Notes under the pieces: model-generated
What the model was told of the DNA's origin: nothing
Seen by the model: only the letters and a program-made list of their open reading frames with translations
Database searches by the model: none
Position numbers and translations under genes: made by a program
Shown here: positions 56,940-64,000 of the stretch, piece by piece
Numbering within the stretch: position 1 is the first letter of the stretch
Layout: every line of letters begins with the position of its first letter
Assembly: GCF_011386835.1 (NCBI RefSeq)
Contig: NC_088801.1
Coordinates: 20,756,824-20,820,823, forward strand
From: Chrysemys picta bellii
Lineage: Eukaryota; Chordata; Testudines; Emydidae
Direction of reading: 5' to 3'
Length of the DNA: 64,000 bases

Positions 56940-57660
56940 TGAGGTGTGAACACCACTGGAGAAGAAACTGCTTCTGTAGTTGGATAGCCATTCACAGTCT
57001 TTGTTTAATCCTGATCTGATGGTTTCAAATTTGCAAATGAACAGGAGCTCAGCAGTTTCTCTTTGGAGTCTGGTCCTGAAGTTTTTTGCTGTAAGATGGC
57101 TACCTCTACATCTGCTATTGTGTGGCCAGGGAGGTTGAAGTGTTCTCCTACAGGTTTTTGTATATTGCCATTCCTGATATCTGACTTGTGTCCATTTATC
57201 CTCTTGCGTAGTGACTGTCCAGTTTGGCCAATGTACATAGCAGAGGGGCATTGCTGGCATATGATGGCATATATAACATTGGTGGACGTGCAGGTAAATG
57301 AGCCGGTGATGTTGTAGCTGATCTGGTTAGGTCCTGTGATGGTGTTGCTGGTGTAGATATGTGGGCAGAGTTGGCATCGAGGTTTGTTGCATGGGTTGGT
57401 TCCTGAGTTAGAGTTGTTATGGTGCGGTGTGTAGTTGCTGGTGAGAATATGCTTAAGGTTGGCAGGTTGTCTGTGGGCGAGGACTGGCCTGTCTCCCAAG
57501 GTCTGTGAAAGTGAGGGATCATTGTCCAGGATGGGTTGTAGATCACTGATGATGCGTTGGAGAGGTTTAAGCTGAGGACTGTAGGTGATAGCCAGTGGAG
57601 TTCTGTTGGTTTCTCTTTTGGGCCTGTCTTGTAGCAGGAGGCTTCTGGGTACACGTCTGG
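56940..57660 (-). pseudogene. PLE polyprotein remnant: RT end, Cys-rich linker, GIY-YIG
   Basis: Minus-strand reading: a RT-thumb-like TYSPQLKPLQRIISDLQPI stretch, LGDRPVLAHRQPANL, a linker with Cys and His (CNKPRCQLCPH), ITGSFTC, then CQQCPSAMYIGQTGQSLRKR (nuclease core, near 57250-57190). The tail ETAELLFICKFETIRSGLNK is in another frame. The frame changes in a T/A run at 57082-57087, consistent with a one-base loss, which disables the nuclease C-terminus. No initiator Met belongs to this piece because the N-terminal part of the protein was never inserted. Confidence 0.85.
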
Positions 57661-57765
57661 CTCTGTTGATTTGTTTCTTTATTTCCTTGTGTGGATATCG
57701 TAGTTTTGTGAATGCTTGGTGAATTCATATAGTTCAACTATATGAACTAGATTCATATAGTTCAT

Positions 57766-58787
57766 AGACACACTGGCCACACCTCCGGCCTTCTCTAAAT
57801 AGGGGCTGAATCAACCATGCTCCAGAGATAACTACAGCATTGCACTGGTACACACGGATACAAAGCATGTTTGTATGGTGTCTCCCCTCCCCGTACAATG
57901 GACATGGAACAGGTCTGTCATGTTTAAGACACTGTGTTTTGGTGACTGGGGTAGGGGGACAGTAATTAGCATATAGGAAACGAATAAGGTATGTGATATA
58001 GAACTTAAATATTCAGTTAAAACATTTCAATTCCTAAATTTTTAATTTTACTTATTTTAAAAAAATCATTTCATAACTGCACCCTTTTTCAGATTTCAGA
58101 GATCACAAAAGATGTAAGGAGTCCTTTTCAATTCAAAACATCTTATAAAAAGATTTAATTTCTCACATAGATGTCTTTATTTTTAAGAATATAAAGTTTC
58201 AATGAAATCCTTGGATATTTTTCCTTCCTTCCTCATTCACATATATTAAATCACCATTCTGATTTATGCTGTAACATCTCTTTACTTTTTACAGGTTTTT
58301 TTTCTGTCATCAACACCATTAGATACTTTAAATATGGCATCATTAGTCTTTTACTGCATAACCTTTAAATAAATAAAAATAGGATAGGATAAAAAAACAG
58401 ACATTTAAAGTATTAAAGATAGAACAAAGAAAACAATTTTAGATCTTTGGCTGGAGTTCATTGTTACTCAGTCTCTGGCTGGAAAGAAAATAGAAATCAT
58501 TTGGCACCTTTGCAAGAAGTAATGATGATTTACACATGGACTATCATTATCACTGTTTCAGGAAACCATCACACACTCTTCCAGGTGATTAAAACAAGTC
58601 TGTAGTTTACGTGGGTACTTGAAACAAAAGCAATATAATTGTTCAGTCATTTTGGTGCCAGATTTCCCTCACAATTTTTTCTCATTCCCCAACCCAATCC
58701 TGCAACTCTTATTCACATAGGGGGAGATCATGCCCTCTTGCAGTCAATGGGAGTAGGATTTCACCCACAAAGTATTTTCAACCATTT
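57766..58787. other. Unassigned AT-rich stretch
   Basis: No supportable feature except a 'gcagtcaatgggagtaggat' word at 58740-58759. Confidence 0.45.
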
Positions 58788-58795
58788 GAATAGTG

Positions 58796-58952
58796 CAGTG
58801 CTTTATTTGTGCCAGGGCTTGACAGGACTGCACCTCAACACTTCGAGGTTTGGCAGTTTCAAACCCCAGCATCTCTGGGCTTGCTGCATCAGTTATGAAT
58901 GTAACAAAATTGTGTGAGCCCCAGCACCTCTTTCATTACAAACTAAGCACTG
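58796..58952. mobile_element. 157-bp non-autonomous hAT-type element
   Basis: Inverted ends cagtgctttattt and 'aaactaagcactg'. Perfect 8-bp direct repeat gaatagtg (58788-58795 and 58953-58960). Same family as 9866-10163. Small frames crossing it are chance. Confidence 0.92.
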
Positions 58953-58960
58953 GAATAGTG

Positions 58961-60590
58961 CTATTGAAGTCAGGCGTCACATGGGTACTGGTTGCAGGGG
59001 CAGGCCTTTCTTCTCAATTGTCTATTCTGTATTATTGATATGATGTTACCTCTTAATTGCAGGTTGTTTGTCTGTGCCCATTGTGTATCTTTAGGTCCCT
59101 TCATGCCTCTCATCTCAGCAGACTGCTGCCCTTTCTGTACCAGTGACCAGAACACAGGCTGCCGCACTCCTACACTCACTACACCATTCTGTTACCCCTT
59201 TTAACAGGGTTGAGGTAACATTCCTTTCAGAAGTAGTACTGCCTACTGCCGCAGAAATGGGACTCCCCCACCCCACACTAAAAACATTAATTATAGCAGT
59301 AACTTTAGATTTTCTTAAACATATCAGGCCTTAAATATTTGCTATTCAGTTAGGATCTAAAAAGAGAAATTATACCAACAATACAAGCTGTTAAACCTTT
59401 AACCACATCACTTCCAGTTCCTCAAAAGCATGGCCTTTGGGGAGGCTAGCCCTGTGGCTCTGCCCCTTCAGCATAAGGTCCCACTCCCTGAGGCAGGAGC
59501 CCTGAGCCCCTCTACCCTGTTCTCCCATGGCCCAAACAGCCCCAGCCCATCGTCCTGCAGCAGCGGCTCCAGCCAGGAAAGGCATAGCCTTCCCTGGCCT
59601 ATTATACCCACTGCCCATGCTCAAAAGGTCTGGGGAAGGAATTCTATTCTATTATACTAATTACAAGAAACAAAAGTAGGATTATTTTAAGTTATTCGGG
59701 GATCTTAGTTATGAATTCCCCTGGTGGAGTCCATAGCAGCCAGCATATATTCCCCCCCTGTAATGAACACTGTGGGCCTAATTCTGCTTTCCGATAAATT
59801 CAAACTAACTCTCATGACTGGTTTGACTGAGAGCAGAATTTGACCCTGTCCCACTCTGGCACTTCCCTGGGCAGATGCTTCTTTTCTCTGAGAACTAGGT
59901 CAGCCATTTTCAAATTATGGTCCAGGAACCATCAGTCATCTGTGGAGCCTTTCTGTAGTTTGCAGAATGAAAGATTTAGGACCTAAGGAAATGGGAAGCG
60001 GGGTGTTGAAAAGAGAGGAAGTCAGTGAAAGAATCTTTCTCTAACAAAGTGGCCCACTTAGAATGAAAAACTACACTGAGGGAGGTAGATGGAGGGTTAT
60101 AATTCCCAAAGAAGCATTTATTAAATTTTCATCTGGATAACTACTATTTCGCCAAAATCCTTCGAGTTCTCCACTTCAAATGTATTATTCTACTGAATAC
60201 ACAATGTAGATATCATTTTAGTTACTAGTGGATGCACAAAAGAGTTTTTTGAACATACAAGTTTGAGGGTTTTTCCTAGGATTTGAGAGCAATGGGTAAT
60301 GTTCCAGATAGCATTGGTTGGGAGTTGGATGCTTAAGCTTCTTTGACATGTTTTCTTAATGTTATCACATACACCTAGGGATAGTAAGATCTAAATTAAC
60401 TTGCCAAATGTTGGTGAGAATAACACTTTTGCATAAGGCAGGGATTATTCAACACCCCCCTGCTACTCCCCCAGAGGAACCAAATTTGGAAGTTTTCAGT
60501 GTTAAGAAAAACACGGAGCTAATTCTGATATGACAAAACAAGAAATTTAAGTCAGACTTTTTCTGGTCACCATGTAAAAATAAATAAATG
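58961..60590. other. Unassigned stretch
   Basis: A C-rich patch at 59430-59600 resembles the interiors of GC-rich repeats. 'gccattttcaaattatggtc' near 59911 may be the end of an old hAT copy. No gene. Confidence 0.4.
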
Positions 60591-60655
60591 TAAGAAAATA
60601 GGGAGACAAGATGGGTAAGGAAATATCATTACTGGACCAATATGTGTTGGTGAAA

Positions 60656-60693
60656 GAGACAAGCTTTTGAGCTTACCCAGAGCTCGTCTTTAG
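60656..60693 (-). other. Hammerhead-like motif, PLE F left end (decayed)
   Basis: Minus strand: CTAAAGA, perfect hairpin GAGCT-ctgggta-AGCTC, AAAA in place of GAAA, then GCTTGTC and TC. The core bases are mutated but the helix II sequence is entirely different from PLE A-E and still pairs. The right end (63101-63121) keeps CTAAAGA but has lost the hairpin. Confidence 0.35.
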
Positions 60694-60710
60694 CTTTGGA
60701 AAAGATACTC

Positions 60711-60973
60711 AGGCCAGGTTTACACTCTAGGTCTATACTGGTATAACTACATCACTACGGGGTATGAAAAATCCACACCCCTGAGTGACATAGTTATACC
60801 AAGCTAATCCCTAGTGTAGACAGTGCTATGTCGACAGGAGTAATTCTCTCATCGACATAGCTACTGCCTCTCATGGAGGTAGATTAACTATACTGGCAGG
60901 AGAAGCTTTCCTGTCACCCTAGTAGCATCTTCACTAAAGCTCTACAGTGATGCTGCACTTGAAGACAAGCCCC
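60711..60973. mobile_element. MITE nested in PLE F
   Basis: Left end 'aggccaggtttacactctag' and right end 'cttgaagacaagcccctt' are diverged inverted ends of the 'gtctacact' type. Internal inverted words 'ggtataactac' and 'tagttatacc' occur. It interrupts the PLE 3' UTR between 'gagacactct' and 'gagtatctttt' (minus sense). Target duplication not certain. Confidence 0.6.
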
Positions 60974-61189
60974 TTAAGAGTGTCTCAGCTAAATACAAGG
61001 TGGAACAGATTTTTAGCATAAGTAGTTAACACATATTTCAATGAACCATGCAAGGTGAAGTGGCGAGTGAACACCTCTGCAGTCATAGCACAAAAAGGGA
61101 GGTTAGTGGGTTACAGATTGTTGTAATAAGCCATACATCCAGTGTCTTTATTAAATCCATTATTTTAAGTGTCTAGTAAAGTTATCAAT

Positions 61190-62700
61190 TTAAGTTCTTA
61201 GGTGTGGCCTTTGAAAGTGCTGTGCAGTTTCCTTTAAGGATGAGGACTGAGAAGTTGGATATGGAGCGATCACTTTGTGAAATGTGTTTGCCCATGGGTG
61301 ATATGGTGTTTTTGTTTTTTATCATTTTTCTGTGTGAGCTCATTTAAGAGAGTAGTGATTGTCTCGTTTCACCCACCTAGCTCTTGGAGTATTTAGTGCA
61401 CTGGATAAGGTACACAACTCTCTGTGATAGACATATGTAGGACCCATGAATCTTGAAAGGTTTTATGAGGAGGATGTTGACCATGGTAGCAGTGGGGGTA
61501 TGTCTACAGTTTTGCATCTGTTGTTGTGGCAGGGTTTGGTGCCACTTTGAGTTGGTGGGTCCTGGTCCGTGGGGAGCCTGCTTCTGATGATGAGCCCGGA
61601 GAGGTTAGGGGGCTGTTTGAAAGCCAGAAATGGGGGTTCAGAAAAGCTTTTTTTCAGGATGTGGTCCCATCAAGTAACTGTTTAAGGACACCTCACATAG
61701 GTTCCAGTGCAGGTAGTAGGTGACAACTATGGGTGTGCGATAAGAGGGTTTGATTTTTGTTTTCCATATCAAAGCAAATTATTTCAGGATATTCGGGTGG
61801 TTCATTCCATGATGTGATCTACTTCTCTTGGGAAGTGTTTGGTGAAGGTGGGTTAAGGTGTGTATCTCGGATTTTTTCTTCAGAACATGTTCTGTGGTAT
61901 CTGAGTGCCTGGATGTAGATAACAGATTTCTTGGTGTGTTTGGGTTTGCTACTGGATCTTTGAACATAAGTGGTGATCTGTGGGTTTCTTGTATATAGTT
62001 GACTGTAGGGTTCCATATTGAAATTGATTGTGGTGTCCAGGAAGTTGATGTGAACGTGGGAGTGTTCTAGAGAGAGTTTAATGGACAAGTGATGGGGTTA
62101 TTGAAGTTATGGTAGAAATGTATGAGGGAGTTTAGGTTGTCTTTCCAGTGGGTGAAAAATATTATCTGTGTATCTCAAGTATAGCTTTGGTTTCGTGGAG
62201 TATTGTTCCAGAAATTCTTCCTTCAGGTGGCCCATATTAAGAGCCATCCTAGTCCCTTGGCTGTTCCCATGGTTTGGACAAAGTGTTTGTTGCTGAATGA
62301 AAAATTGTTATGGGTGAGGATGAAATGGATGAGTTTGGCAATGTGTTTGGGGTGGATATCTCAGGGTTGTCCATTTTGCCTTGTAGATATTTGAGGCAGG
62401 CAGCGATGCCTTCTTTGTGAGAGATGTTGGTGTATACGGAGATGACATCCATGGTGGCAAGGTTGGTGTTCTGAGGGAAATTGTTAATGTTGCGGAGTTT
62501 GTGGAGGAAGTCAGTTGTGTCCTGGAGGAAGCTGGCCCTTTATTTGGTGAGTGGTTTGAGGATGGTTTCTTTGAGTCCTGATATTCCTTCAATAAAAATA
62601 CTATGGCCAGATATGATGGGTCTGCCCAGGTTGCCTTGTTTATGGGGTGGGTTTGTGGGGGATGTAGTTGTTGAGTTTCTCTTAGAGTTGTTTGGGCAGA
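61190..62700 (-). pseudogene. PLE reverse transcriptase, linker and GIY-YIG remnant
   Basis: Minus-strand reading with several frameshifts gives in order: GRPIISGHSIF (near 62620), RASFLQDTTDFLHKL (near 62535), RT motif A MDVISVYTNISHKEGIAACL (near 62450), a GTA-containing segment after 62290 that changes frame, RYTDNIF (62155-62177) where YADD/YIDD-type motif C would be, and HEHSHVHINFLDTTI-like text near 62060. A linker 'PPTNSKWHQ...CRHTPTA' follows near 61540, then a nuclease end near 61300. Motif C has Asn instead of the second Asp, so catalysis would be lost even without the frameshifts. Confidence 0.75.
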
Positions 62701-63261
62701 CATTTGATGATATCCTTAAATTCTCTCACAGAAAAATGATAGACAAAAACACCACATCACCCATGGGTGAACACCTTTCACAAAGCAATCACTCTGTATC
62801 TGACCTCTCAGTCTCATCCTCAAAGGAAACCTGTACAACTCATTCAAAAGATATACCTTGGAGCTTTAATTCATAATTTTGCTAGACACTTAAAATCATG
62901 GACTTAAAAAGACACTGGAATTATGGTTTATTATAGCAATCTGTAACCCACTTCCCACCCACCCCCCTTTTTTTGTCCTATGACTGCAGAGTTGTTAATT
63001 GTCTACTTCACCTTGAATGGTCTCTTGCAATATGTGTTAACTATTTATGCTAAACAATCTGTTCTACCTTGTATTTAGCTGTGACACTCTAATCCCAGAT
63101 CTAAAGAAGAAAACTTGTCTCTTTCATCAAAAGAAGTTGGTCCAATAAAAGATATCCTCTCACTCACCTTGTCTCTAATATCCTGGGATGAACTCAGCTA
63201 CAACAGCAATGCAAATAAGAAAACAGAGAGAGCTGGTTTAAGAGAAATAAAATCTGTATTT

Positions 63262-63470
63262 AATAATAATACCTAATAGCAGTATTTGTACAATGCTTCC
63301 CATCTTCAAAGTGTTTTCCACACATTAACTAAGTAATCTTGATAAAACTGCCTGTGTGGGAGCTTATTATTATTTGCTCCATTTTTATACCTTGGTAACT
63401 GAGGATATGAGAAATCTATCTAGGATTTACACCACTGTCATATCTGTGGAATCAGAGTACCTATAAATAA
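63262..63470 (-). repeat. MIR-like SINE relic
   Basis: Plus strand: 'ataataatacctaatagcag', 'tacaatgcttcccatcttca', 'aagtgttttccacacattaa' and 'attatttgctccatttttat'. This is the reverse complement order of a MIR-type 3' tail and core; the tRNA head is lost. Confidence 0.6.
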
Positions 63471-64000
63471 AGTGAATTGTCCCAGGCCCAGAGAAGGAAC
63501 ATTTCTTTTGATTTTCCTTGCTTTCCTTCCAAGCATTTCTCCACTCAACCACGAGACAAGACAGAGAAAGAAAATTGTCCCAGAAATATTTGTTGTATCA
63601 TGCTAGATATTCTCTATACATCCAACTAGGGCAGGACAAACATTCTAAGCATTGGAGTTCACAATTTCATTTTGTTGTATGGCATCACAAAAATCATATT
63701 GTGCGAATGTGGTAGAACTTTGCTCTCTTGCTCTTTCTAAAGCCCTCTGGACAGTTCTCTTTCCATGAACACTACACTGAAAAGTGTTTAGAAGTTCATG
63801 GAAGTGTCAGCCAAACTTTGATTTGTCTTCAGTTTTCTATTTGTGCCAGTGCAGCCTGGTTTTTTTAAATATATAATAGAGTAGTTTGAATTCAAGGAAG
63901 CTTTATATTTAAATGACTTGAATAGCATTAGTTTATGCAGTTATTTTTCTAATGGCAGATTCTGAAAAATGTTTAACAATGATGTTGGCATTATCATTGT
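63471..64000. other. Unassigned stretch
   Basis: Nothing recognisable up to the right edge. Confidence 0.4.

Larger units (their letters stand above)
56723..57745 (-). mobile_element. 5'-truncated Penelope-like element (PLE E)
   Basis: About 1 kb of PLE in minus orientation: RT C-terminal region, Cys/His linker, GIY-YIG domain, 3' UTR, and terminal repeat ending with 'tagccgtgttagtctgaatc' at the left. A 14-bp direct repeat actagattcatata (56709-56722 and 57746-57759) flanks it. At the 5' side (57723-57746) there is extra sequence made of copies of the flank. Unlike PLE A, B and C it has no second inverted end, so this is a conventional truncated insertion. Confidence 0.9.
60601..63215 (-). 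mobile_element. Penelope-like element with RT remnant and long inverted ends (PLE F)
   Basis: About 2.6 kb. The left end (60601-61330, minus sense) and right end (62700-63215, plus sense) are inverted, diverged copies of the PLE nuclease C-terminus, 3' UTR and tail. They share 'cccatggg', 'atgtgttaact.tttatgct', 'acaatctgt' and 'aagcttgtctctttca'-like text. Between them lies the coding region on the minus strand. Flanking taagaaaata (60591-60600) and taagaaaaca (63216-63225) match at 9 of 10, a plausible target duplication. A MITE sits inside the left end. This is a second PLE subfamily, different in sequence from A-E. Confidence 0.8.

Overview
The window looks like gene-poor intergenic or deep-intronic DNA from a reptile, most probably a turtle. 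This is inferred from the repeat mix: CR1 LINEs with typical sauropsid 3' ends, a tRNA-derived SINE with a CR1-like tail (turtle 'Cry' type), Penelope-like elements (PLEs), many short hAT-type inverted-repeat elements with 8-bp target duplications, and LTR types I recognise from turtle genomes. I found no host protein-coding exon, canonical tRNA or rRNA. All protein similarity I can support belongs to decayed transposable elements (reverse transcriptases, GIY-YIG endonucleases).

Layout. 0-6.2 kb: dense repeats (a C-rich inverted-repeat element running in from the left, hAT relics, a dyad tRNA-like repeat, a palindromic PLE with a 15-bp target duplication, a non-CR1 LINE remnant, a solo LTR with 5-bp duplication). 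6.2-16 kb: AT-rich, mostly unassigned, with a Cry-type SINE, a nested MITE pair and an LTR relic. 16-22.5 kb: short PLE, a 334-bp GC-rich hAT palindrome, CR1, two further hAT elements, a dyad repeat. 22.5-36 kb: sparse, with a CR1 remnant, MIR-like SINEs and an LTR whose inner segment recurs inverted inside a nearby hAT element. 36-40 kb: MITE, CR1, composite hAT, and an 861-bp PLE carrying an open GIY-YIG domain. 40-50 kb: CR1 and a ~3-kb minus-strand CR1/L3-type LINE. 50-54.5 kb: second C-rich element, a hAT element, an L2-type LINE interrupted by MITEs. 55-63.5 kb: a CR1 split by an LTR and a PLE tail, a PLE with zinc-finger-like linker plus GIY-YIG, and a ~2.6-kb PLE with RT, linker and nuclease remnants between inverted ends.

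The most interesting signal is in the PLEs. Their terminal repeats hold a hammerhead-ribozyme-like core (CTGAAGA, hairpin, GAAA, short hairpin, TC) whose hairpin sequence differs between subfamilies while pairing is kept. The palindromic copies also keep the last ~30-40 bases of the tail on only one arm. Other recombination signatures are filler DNA at one PLE junction and an inverted templated insertion in a hAT element.
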